Origin: Kitasatospora indigofera
GTDB lineage: Bacteria; Actinomycetota; Actinomycetes; Streptomycetales; Streptomycetaceae
Reading direction: 5' to 3'
Length of the DNA: 64,000 bases
Assembly (NCBI RefSeq): GCF_014655955.1
Contig: NZ_BNBO01000013.1
Location: forward strand, 62,001-126,000
How positions within the stretch are numbered: the first letter of the stretch is position 1; each line of letters starts with the position of its first letter. A model generated the notes under the pieces. It worked only from the letters and a program-made list of their open reading frames with translations, was not told where the DNA came from and ran no database searches. The translations under genes and the position numbers were made by a program. Positions 9,056 through 16,643 of the stretch are shown here, one piece after another.

Positions 9056-9244
9056 GCGTTCCGGTCCGGTCCCGGTCGCGGGGACTGCCCGGGCGGGCCC
9101 GGGCGGTTCGTGCGGTGGAGGGGGTGGAGGGGGTGGAGGGGGTGGAGGCGGTGGGGGCGTACGGGCCTTGCCGTGCGCCCGTCGGCGGGGTGGTCACGCC
9201 CTTCGGGCAGGCTGCTGAGCAGCGGTGATGGCTAGCATCCGGGC
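9056..9244. repeat. Intergenic region with G-rich 9-bp tandem repeat
   Basis: GTGGAGGGG is repeated three times plus a partial unit at 9115-9150. It gives at least four G-tracts on the plus strand, so a G-quadruplex is possible. It lies downstream of the Aat gene and about 100 bp before the LamG gene. No clear terminator or promoter was recognised in the rest of the gap. Confidence 0.6.
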
Positions 9245-10285
9245 ATGACCGACGGTACGGAACACCCGGACGCGGCCACCACCCCGGCGCCGCCCGCCGC
9301 CGGTCCGCCCCGGCCGACGGTGCCCGGACAGGCGCGGCAGGAGCCTGCGCCGTCCGGCGCTGCGGTGCCGCTGCCCCCGCAGCGCCCGCCCTCGCAGCCG
9401 CCGCCCCCGCAGCGTCCGCCCTCGCCGTCCGCCGAGCCGGACTGGGCGGCCATGGCCGAGCGCAACGCCGCCGGCCTGCGCCGCCGCCGCAGACTGCGGA
9501 CCGGCGGGATCGCCGCCGCGCTCGTCCTGCTGGTGGCCGGCGCCGGCCTGCTGGGGTCGCGCCAGGCCGGTAGCGGGCCGGGGGAGGGCCCGGCCGGGCC
9601 GGGCGGCCCCATCACCGAGCTGCCGGCCCTGCTCGCCGACCACTCCGGGCGGAGCACGGTGGTGCTAGCCCCGGCCGCCCATGTGCAGGAGGTGCCGGGC
9701 GGGCACGTGCTCAGGCTGGCCGGCACCCCGGAGTCGTTCGCCCGGGCGGCGGACCAGCCGGTCGACGTCGGGCGTGGTTTCACCGTCTCGGCCTGGGTCT
9801 GCAGTGACGCCCCGACCGGCTCCCGGGCCGTGCTCAGCCAGGGCGACGGCCCGGCGTACTCCTTCGAGCTGGGCCGTACCGACGTGGCGGGCCGCCCGGC
9901 CTGGTCCTTCCGGGTCCGCACCGCCGAGCCCGTGCCGGGCGCCGCGGACGAGGGAGCCACCGTCCAGGTGGCCGCCGAGGGCGCCGCCACGGCCGGCACC
10001 TGGGCCCTGCTCACCGCCAGCTACGACGCGGGCCCGCACACCGTCGCGCTCTACCTGGACGGCCGGCCCGCCGCCTCCGCGCCCGTCCCCGGGATCTGGC
10101 CCGCCCCGGGCCCGCTGCAGTTCGGCCGGAGCCGGCAGCACGGCGACTGGGGCGGTCCGTGGTCGGGCGCGATCGGCCGGGTCATGCTGTGGGACCAGGC
10201 GCTGGACCCGGCCCAGGTCGCCGCCCTGGGCGGCGCCGCCGGTACCCTCACCGCCCGCCCGACGGCCTCCTGGCTGGTCGACTGA
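9245..10285 (+). CDS. Single-pass membrane protein with LamG/concanavalin-like domain
   Basis: 346 residues. The first ~75 are Pro-rich with an internal repeat (PPQRPPSQPPPPQRPP). An Arg cluster RRRRRLR and one transmembrane helix (~85-103) follow. The exported C-terminal ~200 residues have the LamG/pentraxin pattern: FTVSAWV, then TAGTWALLTASYD and VALYLDGRP. Such beta-sandwich domains bind carbohydrates or proteins on the cell surface. The partner cannot be deduced. ATG 9245 has only a weak ribosome site. It could be read through from the NRPS/Aat operon, but 189 bp with repeats separates them, so independent transcription is as likely. Confidence 0.7.
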   Translation: MTDGTEHPDAATTPAPPAAGPPRPTVPGQARQEPAPSGAAVPLPPQRPPSQPPPPQRPPSPSAEPDWAAMAERNAAGLRRRRRLRTGGIAAALVLLVAGAGLLGSRQAGSGPGEGPAGPGGPITELPALLADHSGRSTVVLAPAAHVQEVPGGHVLRLAGTPESFARAADQPVDVGRGFTVSAWVCSDAPTGSRAVLSQGDGPAYSFELGRTDVAGRPAWSFRVRTAEPVPGAADEGATVQVAAEGAATAGTWALLTASYDAGPHTVALYLDGRPAASAPVPGIWPAPGPLQFGRSRQHGDWGGPWSGAIGRVMLWDQALDPAQVAALGGAAGTLTARPTASWLVD

Positions 10286-10323
10286 GCGGCCGGCCCACGG
10301 GCGGCGGCGGCGTCCGTCCGGGT

Positions 10324-10360
10324 CGGTCCGGCGGGGGCCGGGAGCCCCGGGCCCGGACCG
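10324..10360 (+). terminator. Hairpin after the LamG gene
   Basis: CGGTCCGG (10324-10331) pairs perfectly with CCGGACCG (10353-10360), with further G/C pairing possible inside. It lies 39 bp after the stop and has no U-run, as is usual in Streptomyces. Confidence 0.5.
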
Positions 10361-10387
10361 TCCGGCAGCCGGCGTTAGCCTCGGAAG

Positions 10388-10873
10388 GTGAGCGACGAGA
10401 GCCGGACCGAACAGCCGGAGCAGGCGGGCGCGGGCTTCGAGCGGGGCACCGACGGGCCCAAGGTGATCATGGTCGGGATGGACGGCTCGGAGGCCGCCGC
10501 CCGGGCCGCCGCATACGCCGCCGGGCTGGCCCGGCGCCAGAACGCGCTGCTCGCCATCGTCTACGTGCAGCCGGTGTACGCCGGTGCGGCGGCCCTCGGC
10601 GCGTCGGTGAACGAGACCACCGAGGAGGTCGCCGGCGAGCTGGTCCGGGAGATCCGGGCGTCGGCGGAGCGGCTGCGCGGGGTCTTCGAGGTCCGCTGGC
10701 AGTTCCACACCTTCCGGGGCGACCCCTACCAGGGGCTGGTCAAGGCCGCCGACCGGCTGAAGGCGGACGCGGTGGTGGTCGGCGCCTCCGAGCAGGCCGG
10801 GCACCGGATCGTCGGCTCGGTGGCCCTCCGGCTGGTCAGGGCCGGACGCTGGCCGGTCACCGTGGTGCCGTGA
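10388..10873 (+). CDS. Universal stress protein (UspA family)
   Basis: 161 residues with a single UspA domain. The N-terminal beta strand gives VIMVGMDGSEAA, and the C-terminal signature is VVVGASEQAGHRIVGSVALRLVR before the last strand PVTVV. The ATP-binding glycine pattern is incomplete because the usual G-x2-G has Glu at the second Gly, so nucleotide binding is uncertain. USPs are small cytoplasmic dimers induced by stress or starvation. The GTG start at 10388 has GGAAG directly against it, too close for a normal ribosome site. A leaderless transcript or a slightly later start is possible. It converges on the methyltransferase gene 18 bp away. Confidence 0.88.
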   Translation: MSDESRTEQPEQAGAGFERGTDGPKVIMVGMDGSEAAARAAAYAAGLARRQNALLAIVYVQPVYAGAAALGASVNETTEEVAGELVREIRASAERLRGVFEVRWQFHTFRGDPYQGLVKAADRLKADAVVVGASEQAGHRIVGSVALRLVRAGRWPVTVVP

Positions 10874-10891
10874 CCGGCCGTCCGGCGGGCC

Positions 10892-11476
10892 TCACTCGGT
10901 CTCGTCGAGCTCCAGGTCGAACTCCCCGGCGTCGCTGCCGTCCGGCGTGCCGCTGATCGCGTAGCCCTGCCGGCGGGCCTCGTAGCAGGCGACCGAGGTC
11001 GCCGAGGAGACGTTGAGCGAGCCGACCCGGCCCAGCTGGGGGACGAAGGCGACGGTGTCGCAGAGCGCGAGGGCCTCGGCGGTGACGCCGCGGTCCTCGT
11101 GGCCGACCACGAACGCGGCCGCCGGGGTGAGCTTCGTGGCGAACAACGGGACGGCCTCGTCGGCCAGTTCGAGGCCGACCACCAGGAACCCGTCGGCCTT
11201 GGCGGCCGCGACGGCCTCGGCGACCGTCTCGAAGTGCTCGGCCTTCAGGTACCGGTCGGTGCCCATCGCGGCCTTCTGCGCGCCGGCCGAGCGCACCGAG
11301 GGGGTGTCACCGGTGAGGTACAGCTTCTCGGCGCCCATCGCGGACGCGGTGCGGACGATCGAGCCCACGTTGAAGGGCGACTGGAGGTTCTCCAGGATGA
11401 TCGCCAGCCTGAACTCGTTGCTGCGCCGCCACTGGCGGTGCAGGCGCTTCAGGTCGGTCCCGCGGAGCTGCTTCAC
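10892..11476 (-). CDS. SpoU/TrmH-type SPOUT RNA 2'-O-methyltransferase
   Basis: 194 residues with the three SPOUT motifs: NVGSIVRTA (motif 1), VVGHEDRGV (motif 2) and VPQLGRVGSLNVSSATSVACYE-like motif 3 (shown here at ~150-170). The trefoil-knot fold uses SAM to methylate ribose in tRNA or rRNA. The C-terminal ~25 residues are acidic. The GTG start overlaps the stop of the upstream methyltransferase gene (GTGA, 11473-11476), so the two are translationally coupled. Two RNA methyltransferases in one operon suggest a shared rRNA or tRNA maturation role. The target nucleotide is not predictable from this sequence. Confidence 0.88.
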   Translation of the reverse strand: MKQLRGTDLKRLHRQWRRSNEFRLAIILENLQSPFNVGSIVRTASAMGAEKLYLTGDTPSVRSAGAQKAAMGTDRYLKAEHFETVAEAVAAAKADGFLVVGLELADEAVPLFATKLTPAAAFVVGHEDRGVTAEALALCDTVAFVPQLGRVGSLNVSSATSVACYEARRQGYAISGTPDGSDAGEFDLELDETE

Positions 11477-12114
11477 GACGTCGTACCTCGTCCAGTGTCG
11501 GTGCCGGCCGCCTCGGGGCGGGGCCGCGCTTCAAGAATCCGGAATCCGTTGACCGAGGTGACCCGCGTGGTCGGGTAGCCCTCGGTGTTCAGCCACTTCT
11601 GCAGCGAGTCCGAACCCAGGTTCCGCTGCACGACGAGGAAGGCCGAGCCGTCCGGCGTCAGGCGCGGCAGCCACCGGTGCAGCAGGCGGTGCAGCGCGCC
11701 CTTGCCGATCCGGATCGGCGGGTTGGAGTAGATCGCCGTGAACCGCAGGTCCTCCGGCACGTCGTCCGGCAGCACCGCCTGGACGTTGTTCAGCCCCAGC
11801 GCCTTCGCGTTGTCGGTGACCAGGTCGAGCGCCCGGGTGTTGATGTCGACGGCCCAGACGGCGGACCGCTTGCGGCGCGAGGCCCAGGTCAGCGCGATCG
11901 GCCCGTACCCGCAGCCCATGTCCAGGATCGGCCCCTTCACCCGGGGCGGCGGGGCGTGCTCCAGCAGGATCCGGGTGCCCGGGTCCAGCCGGCTCCGGGA
12001 GAAGACCCCGGTGTCGGTGGTGAGCTCCAGGGTGATGTCAGGCAGGGTCACAGTGATCGGACGTCGCTCGCTGACAACGTCGGGTGCACTGGTGAAGTAG
12101 TGCGAGCCGGACAT
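11473..12114 (-). CDS. RsmC-like class I methyltransferase (MTS domain)
   Basis: 213 residues. The SAM-binding loop is ILDMGCGYGPIALTWA and the acidic strand end is VWAVDINTRAL. The catalytic motif is SNPPIRIG, the N-P-P pattern of amino-group N-methyltransferases. The protein has the C-terminal catalytic half of RsmC/RlmG but not the N-terminal pseudo-methyltransferase half. It resembles short actinobacterial versions of 16S rRNA guanine-N2 methyltransferases. The C-terminus is Pro/Arg/Gly-rich. It leads the two-gene operon with the SPOUT enzyme. The ATG at 12114 is followed by MSGSHYFTSAPD, typical of this group. rRNA as substrate is inferred. Confidence 0.83.
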   Translation of the reverse strand: MSGSHYFTSAPDVVSERRPITVTLPDITLELTTDTGVFSRSRLDPGTRILLEHAPPPRVKGPILDMGCGYGPIALTWASRRKRSAVWAVDINTRALDLVTDNAKALGLNNVQAVLPDDVPEDLRFTAIYSNPPIRIGKGALHRLLHRWLPRLTPDGSAFLVVQRNLGSDSLQKWLNTEGYPTTRVTSVNGFRILEARPRPEAAGTDTGRGTTS

Positions 12115-12267
12115 GATTTCCCCGTCGGGTCGTGAGGGCCTGGGGCCACCGGGTGGGCGCGGGCCGGCCCTGCTTGTTCGGCCCTGATCGTAACCCTTTA
12201 CCCGCCGCCACCCGGATCCGTGCAGGTCAGAGCCCCAGGCCGGGCGACAGTGGCGAGCCGGCGCCGG

Positions 12268-12768
12268 TCAGCCGATGCCGGGCACCTTCCGGGTGGTGAC
12301 GGCGATCCGGTTCCAGGTGTTGATGGTGAGGATGAGCGAGAGCAGCTGGGCCAGCTCCGCCTCCTCGAACTGCTCGGCGGCGCGGCCGTACACCTCGTCC
12401 GGCACGCCGTCGCCGATCCGGGTGACGGCCTCGGTCAGGGCCAGCGCCGCCTGCTCCTTCGCGCTGTACAGACCGGCCGGCGCCTCCCGCCAGACCGAGA
12501 GCAGGTAGAGCCGCTCCTCGCGCTCGCCGGCCTTGCGGGCGTCCTTGATGTGCATGTCGAGGCAGTACGCGCAGTTGTTGAGCAGCGAGGAGCGGATCTG
12601 CACCAGCTCCACCAGTGCCGGGTCCAGGCCCTCCCGGGCGGCGGCGTCGAGCGCGAGCAGCGCCCGGAAGGCCTTCGGGGCGGACTTGGCGTAGTTGACG
12701 CGGGCGGCGGGGGCGGCGGGGGCGGCGGGGGCGATGGTGGCGGTCGCGGTGTTCTCGGTGATCGTCAT
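12268..12768 (-). CDS. AhpD-like carboxymuconolactone decarboxylase-family protein
   Basis: 166 residues from ATG 12768. The CxxC motif with downstream His, NNCAYCLDMH, is the redox/proton-relay site of AhpD-type alkylhydroperoxidases. Flanking helices include VELVQIRSSLL and AALALTEAVTRI. The family includes peroxidase accessory proteins and decarboxylases; the CxxC makes a thiol-peroxidase role more likely. An open frame extends 20 codons upstream, but that stretch overlaps a perfect 13-bp palindrome, so the later ATG is preferred. A dedicated redox-responsive repressor acting at the palindrome is plausible, though none is encoded beside it. Confidence 0.82.
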   Translation of the reverse strand: MTITENTATATIAPAAPAAPAARVNYAKSAPKAFRALLALDAAAREGLDPALVELVQIRSSLLNNCAYCLDMHIKDARKAGEREERLYLLSVWREAPAGLYSAKEQAALALTEAVTRIGDGVPDEVYGRAAEQFEEAELAQLLSLILTINTWNRIAVTTRKVPGIG

Positions 12769-12783
12769 GTGGACAACTCTAGG

Positions 12784-12817
12784 AGTGGAATGCACCCCGG
12801 CCATGGTGCATTCCACT
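12784..12817. promoter_or_regulatory. Perfect 13-bp inverted repeat upstream of the AhpD-like gene
   Basis: AGTGGAATGCACC (12784-12796) and GGTGCATTCCACT (12805-12817) are exact complements around an 8-base spacer. The element begins 16 bp upstream of ATG 12768, where a repressor would block transcription or the leader would fold. It is AT-richer than its surroundings. The likely role is an operator for a TetR/MarR/FurR-like dimer. Confidence 0.6.
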
Positions 12818-12872
12818 GCCTGTTTCATGGGTCAATTCCGCGCCGCTGCGGGCCGTCCCCGGTGCGGCGGTT

Positions 12873-13103
12873 TCAGGTGTCCACCGCGCACCAGACCAGG
12901 CCGTCCCGGCTGGAGTGCCCGAACCTGTCGGCCAGCCCGAGCGCGGGCAGCGCCGCCAGCTGCCGCCCGGGATCGTCGGGCACCGGCGCGGTCAGCAGGT
13001 AGCCGGCGGGCGTCCTGGAGAGCCGTACGTCGGTGCCGACGCTGGTGGCCAGCCGGGCGGCGATGGCTTGCGCCCGCTCAACGGCCCGCATCGCCCGCAG
13101 CAC
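12873..13103 (-). CDS. Small hypothetical protein in the WhiJ-type cluster
   Basis: 76 residues, no recognised domain. The first ~25 residues form an amphipathic Ala/Arg helix (ERAQAIAARLATSV). Alternating strands follow (VRLSRTPAGYLLTAPV), ending in LVWCAVDT. The start is GTG 13103, or ATG 13091 four codons in. It overlaps the preceding hypothetical gene by 26 bp in another frame, so the two are probably co-expressed. It lies beside an HTH/DUF397 pair, where small accessory ORFs are common. Composition and GC match the flanks. No function is assigned. Confidence 0.55.
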   Translation of the reverse strand: MLRAMRAVERAQAIAARLATSVGTDVRLSRTPAGYLLTAPVPDDPGRQLAALPALGLADRFGHSSRDGLVWCAVDT

Positions 13104-13470
13104 GCACCCCGCCCCCGGGCGGCGTGGCGAACGGCGGCACCCGGTCCAGCCAGCGGCCGTCCACGTCCCACTCCACCCCGCCGCCGGCCGGCCGTAGGAA
13201 GACCACGGTGCCGACCCGGTCCATGAACACGCCGGTCCGCCCGTTCAGCGTGTCCAGAACCAGTTCACCGCGCCTGGAGGGCCGGTGGGGGTGGGCCGGT
13301 GGCTCGGCCCGGCCGCCCCCGGCGGGCCCGGCCGGATACGGGCTCACCAGCCTGAGCCCTGCCTCCGGCCGCCCGCCGCAGTTCGCGGGGCAGCGGCAGG
13401 CGGGCAGGCTCCGGTCGCCGACGACGGCGGGCGCGGAGCCCTGCGGGCCCACGGGCTGAGGGATCGTCAT
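13078..13470 (-). CDS. Hypothetical protein divergent from the WhiJ-type regulator
   Basis: 130 residues from ATG 13470, chosen because GGAG precedes it by 9 bases. The first ~75 residues are Pro/Gly/Arg-rich and look unstructured, with a short Cys pair (CRCPANC). The second half contains strands (GELVLDTLNGRTGVFMDRV, then GTVVFLRPAGG and VEWDVDG), resembling small WXG-containing actinobacterial proteins of unknown role. It is divergent from the HTH gene at 13602, with a 131-bp shared promoter region, and overlaps the next small gene. No enzyme motif is visible. Confidence 0.55.
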   Translation of the reverse strand: MTIPQPVGPQGSAPAVVGDRSLPACRCPANCGGRPEAGLRLVSPYPAGPAGGGRAEPPAHPHRPSRRGELVLDTLNGRTGVFMDRVGTVVFLRPAGGGVEWDVDGRWLDRVPPFATPPGGGVRAAGDAGR

Positions 13471-13601
13471 GATCGTTTCTCCATGGCGGTCTTGGACTCG
13501 GCAGTCCTTACGTTCCGTAGTCCAAGCGTCGCGCTCCGGCGCTACGCTGAGAAGGCACGGCATGTCTCACGTTGGAAGCTGGCACACGAAGGAGTGCGCC
13601 G

Positions 13602-14429
13602 ATGGTGTTCCGGCCCCACGAGTTGCACCCCACCCGTTCGAACCGCGACCTGTACGGATGGGAGATGCGCGCTCACCGCAAGCGTGCCGGTGACATGTCG
13701 CTCGATCAGCTGACCAATGTGCTGGACGGATTCTCGAAGAGCCATCTGGCCCGGGTGGAGCGTGCGGCTTCGATGCCGTGCGCCCGGCTGTCCCAGGCCC
13801 TGGACGCGGCATTCGGTACGGACGGCACGTTCGGGCGGCTGTACGAGCTGGCGAAGAAGGAGAAGTTCCCCGGCAAGTATCGGCGGGCCATGGACCTTGA
13901 GGGTCGGGCCAGCATCATCGAGGAGTACACCAGCGCCACGGTCCCAGGGCTTCTCCAGACACCCGGACTGGCCCGGAGATCCCTTCAGACCGGTCATCCA
14001 CATGCGTCCGCGCAGGAGATCGACAGCATGCTCAGTGCGCGGCTCGACCGGCAGAAGCGGCTCTCTTCGACCCCTGCCCCGCGTTGCTGGTTCATCCTCG
14101 ACGAGGCGGTCCTGCGTCGCCCGGTGGGCGGGTCGGCAGTGATGCGTGCCCAGTTGGCGGCACTGGTGGACGACCGGCGCTCGCATGTCACCTTGCAGGT
14201 GTTGCCGTTCGGGGCTGGTGAGCACGCGGAGATGGGTGGCTCGCTCACGCTCTACACGGTGCCCGGGAACCCGCTGATCGCCTGGGTGGAGGGGAGTCAC
14301 TCCGGGGTGATCATCGAAGACCCGGAAGGCGTTGCCGCCCGACGGGAGTCCTACGATTTGCTCAGGGCTCAGGCTCTCTCGCCCCGGGACTCCTCGGCGA
14401 TGATCAGAACCTTGATGGAGGAGTGCTGA
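13602..14429 (+). CDS. WhiJ-type HTH regulator (XRE HTH plus DUF5753)
   Basis: 275 residues from ATG 13602, with GAAGGAG 8 bases upstream. The N-terminal ~80 residues form a helix-turn-helix (MSLDQLTNVLDGFSKSHLAR then VERA). The remaining ~190 match DUF5753, with the EYTSATVPGLLQTP motif near residue 107 and QVLPFGAGEH near 205. This family, named after WhiJ of S. coelicolor, occurs in many copies per genome and is encoded next to a DUF397 protein. The latter is thought to modulate its DNA binding during development. Here the DUF397 gene follows after 4 bp. Operon and role are inferred from the family. Confidence 0.9.
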   Translation: MVFRPHELHPTRSNRDLYGWEMRAHRKRAGDMSLDQLTNVLDGFSKSHLARVERAASMPCARLSQALDAAFGTDGTFGRLYELAKKEKFPGKYRRAMDLEGRASIIEEYTSATVPGLLQTPGLARRSLQTGHPHASAQEIDSMLSARLDRQKRLSSTPAPRCWFILDEAVLRRPVGGSAVMRAQLAALVDDRRSHVTLQVLPFGAGEHAEMGGSLTLYTVPGNPLIAWVEGSHSGVIIEDPEGVAARRESYDLLRAQALSPRDSSAMIRTLMEEC

Positions 14430-14433
14430 CGCC

Positions 14434-14634
14434 ATGAGATCCGACCAGAACGAGCAGTGGCGGAAGAGCAGTTACAGCAACAACGACGGTGGGACCTGCA
14501 TCGAGGTGGACGACGCACACCCCGGTGCCGTCCGTGACTCCAAGGACCCCGGAGGGCCCCGGCTGCGCTTCTCGCGCGACGCCTGGACGGCGTTCGTGCG
14601 CGCCGTCGCCGACGGGGAGTTCGGCGCGCCCTGA
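14434..14634 (+). CDS. DUF397 small regulator partner
   Basis: 66 residues. It has the DUF397 pattern: W-R-K-S-S-Y-S near the start, then GGTCIEVDD, VRDSKDP and the terminal FSRDAWTAFVRAV. In WhiJ-type loci these proteins antagonise or modify the HTH partner. It starts 4 bp after that partner stops, so the two are co-translated. Length and motif order are typical and nothing is missing. Confidence 0.92.
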   Translation: MRSDQNEQWRKSSYSNNDGGTCIEVDDAHPGAVRDSKDPGGPRLRFSRDAWTAFVRAVADGEFGAP

Positions 14635-14652
14635 GCCCGGCCGCAGGCGTCG

Positions 14653-14694
14653 GCGCGGGCCGGCTCCCCAGGGTCTCCGGGGGCCGGCCCGCGC
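14653..14694. terminator. Bidirectional hairpin between convergent genes
   Basis: GCGCGGGCCGGC (14653-14664) and GCCGGCCCGCGC (14683-14694) are perfectly complementary. The hairpin lies 19 bp after the DUF397 stop and 20 bp from the stop of the convergent exported-protein gene. Confidence 0.7.
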
Positions 14695-14713
14695 TGTCGT
14701 GTTCCGGTGAGGG

Positions 14714-15976
14714 TCAGCCGCTGACCGACGGGGTGACCTTCACGGTGGGGGCGGTGTGGCCGTCGGCGGTGGCGCCGATCTGGACGGGGAGCTTGGTGCC
14801 GCCTGCCCAGCCCTTGTCGACGCCGATCCGGAAGGTGTACTCGGCGGTGGTACCGGCGCCGAGGGTGCGCTGCAGGGAGGTGGTGTCGACGGCGAGGTAG
14901 CCGTCGCAGTCGTAGTCGGCCTTGAGCGCGCGCCACTGGCCGTGGTCCTGCACCATGACGAAGAGGTCGCCGGGCGAGACGACGTGCTGGGTGAAGTCGC
15001 CGGAGTCCGGGTCCGTCAGGGTCTGCACCTTGAGCGCCGGGGCCGCCGAACGGAAGGCGCTCCCGGTGGGGTTGGTGACCTTCACGGTGTACCGGGTGCC
15101 CTGACCGCCGACCACCACGGCGCCGGGGCCGCCGGTCACGGTGACCTTGGGGAGGTGGCTGTCCACGACCTCGGTGTCGACGACCTTCTTGTTGCCGATC
15201 TGGTTGAACGTGGTGGTGTTCCCGTACGAGGCGGCCTCGACGGACAGGGTGCCCGGGCCGTTGTCGGCGGCCAGGTGGATGCGGTACTGGATGGTGCGGC
15301 TGGCGCCGGAGGCGAGCGGGAAGGCGGCCGCCGTGCCGGTGGTGGCGTAGTCCATGCCGCCGCCCTGGCTGAGCGGGAACTCGTGCCAGACGTTGCCGTC
15401 CTTGCGCTCGACGGTGCCGTGGGCCATCGCCAGGACTCGTGTGCAGGGCGCGCCCTCGTACTGCTGGGAGGAGACGACGGGGACGACCGTGTCGTAGCGC
15501 TTGGTGCCGGTGTTGGTCCAGGTGACGGAGAAGGAGACGGTGCCGCCGCCGGCCTCGATCCGCTGGCCGGCCTTCAGGCCGTCGAAGCGGATCTCGATGC
15601 CGCCGCCGGGCTTGACCACGCTCGTGGGCGTCCTGGTGGCGGAGGGGGTCCCGGCGGCGGCCGGGACCGGGGCGGCGGTGGCCGGCGCGGGGGCCGGAGC
15701 GGTGGTCGCGGTCTCGGTCGCGGTGGGGGTGGTGGTGGGCGCCGGGGTGGCGGTGGTGGTGGGTGCGGTGCTGGTCGGGGTGGGGGTGCCGGCGGGGGTG
15801 CTGAGGGTGGGTGCGGTGGTGGGGGCGGCCTGGGGGGAGCTGTCGGGGGTGCAGCCGACGGCGCCGGCGGCGATGACGGCGGCGAGGGGCAGGGTGAGGG
15901 CCAGGCGGCGGGAGCGGCCCTTGGCCGAACCAGCGGTGACGATCTTCGCAAAGCGGTTGATAACGGACGCGTTCAT
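14714..15976 (-). CDS. Exported Thr/Pro/Ala-rich protein with CARDB-like domains
   Basis: 420 residues. The N-terminus has SRRLALTLPLAA and a hydrophobic stretch ending AGAVGC near residue 42. This may be a lipoprotein box with Ala instead of the preferred Leu; the twin Arg could also suit Tat export. Residues ~45-115 are a Thr/Pro/Ala spacer typical of wall-spanning linkers. Two beta-rich repeats follow (VSFSVTWTNTGTKRYD and YTVKVTNPTGSAFRS), resembling DUF11/CARDB-type surface domains. A ligand is not deducible. ATG 15976 follows GGGGG(A) by about 9 bases. The gene is monocistronic and ends at a strong hairpin. Confidence 0.75.
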   Translation of the reverse strand: MNASVINRFAKIVTAGSAKGRSRRLALTLPLAAVIAAGAVGCTPDSSPQAAPTTAPTLSTPAGTPTPTSTAPTTTATPAPTTTPTATETATTAPAPAPATAAPVPAAAGTPSATRTPTSVVKPGGGIEIRFDGLKAGQRIEAGGGTVSFSVTWTNTGTKRYDTVVPVVSSQQYEGAPCTRVLAMAHGTVERKDGNVWHEFPLSQGGGMDYATTGTAAAFPLASGASRTIQYRIHLAADNGPGTLSVEAASYGNTTTFNQIGNKKVVDTEVVDSHLPKVTVTGGPGAVVVGGQGTRYTVKVTNPTGSAFRSAAPALKVQTLTDPDSGDFTQHVVSPGDLFVMVQDHGQWRALKADYDCDGYLAVDTTSLQRTLGAGTTAEYTFRIGVDKGWAGGTKLPVQIGATADGHTAPTVKVTPSVSG

Positions 15977-16291
15977 GATGCAGGTCCCCCTGGGATGAGA
16001 ATGCGGAAGCTTTTTGCGAGGCGACCGGCCCGTCCCCGGCTTCCCGCCGGTCCGTCTCGCTGGCCCTCACCCTGATGGACGTGCATCCCCCCGGGGGGTT
16101 GCAGGTGAGTTCAGAAAATCTTTCCGGCCCCCCGGGGGCACCCCTGGGCCGCCCCGGCGGGAAGGCCCGGCAACACGCCCACGCCCGGGCGAGGCGTCGC
16201 GTCCGGGGCGCTGCGGACGGATACTTCAAGGGCCCCGTCAGGCAGGGCCCAGCAGGGTCCGGGTGAGGCTCCCAGCAGCGAGGACGACACC
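15977..16291. other. Non-coding gap upstream of the exported-protein gene
   Basis: 315 bp without a credible gene. It holds the promoter region of the minus-strand gene (AT-richer GCGGAAGCTTTTTGCG near 16003) and a 12-bp palindrome CCCCCCGGGGGG at 16087-16098. The C-rich stretches around 16127-16160 could fold. No RNA gene recognised. Confidence 0.4.
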
Positions 16292-16486
16292 ATGCCGCAG
16301 AATCCCGAGGACTACGTGGACGAGGTCGCCGCCGAGGCCGACGAGCCGGTCGAGGACGATCCGGAGGCCGACGAGTACGACGAGCTGGTGGAGCGCCGCG
16401 CACTGGGGGCGGACCCGGCGACCGATGTCGCCGATGCGGCGGAGCAGGCCCGGGTGGTCACCCTGGACGAGGACGAGTACCGCTGA
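16292..16486 (+). CDS. Small acidic hypothetical protein
   Basis: 64 residues, about one third Asp/Glu and very few basic residues (start MPQNPEDYVDEVAAEADEP, end TLDEDEYR). It has no TM segment, Cys or recognised domain. ATG 16292 follows GAGGACGACACC, a normal ribosome site. Streptomycetes encode many such acidic proteins (for example DUF5709-like), but an exact family match cannot be claimed. It is probably monocistronic. Confidence 0.55.
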   Translation: MPQNPEDYVDEVAAEADEPVEDDPEADEYDELVERRALGADPATDVADAAEQARVVTLDEDEYR

Positions 16487-16565
16487 CACGGGGCGGCGCC
16501 GCCGTCGATTCGTCCCGATTGCCCTGCGACCTGCCGGATTCCCCACCGCCGGCCCGGCCGAATCG

Positions 16566-16583
16566 GTTTGAACCCGTTCAAAC
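16566..16583. promoter_or_regulatory. Inverted repeat GTTTGAA-N4-TTCAAAC
   Basis: A perfect 7-bp palindrome with a CCCG spacer, AT-rich in a GC-rich setting. It starts 78 bp upstream of the lipoprotein ATG at 16644. The form suits an operator for a TetR/LacI-like dimer. No regulator is encoded next to it. Confidence 0.5.
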
Positions 16584-16643
16584 GCTCTGGCAGGATCGGG
16601 CCGACCGGGCCTGGGGCCCGCGGAACGTGTGGGGGGTTGGGTC

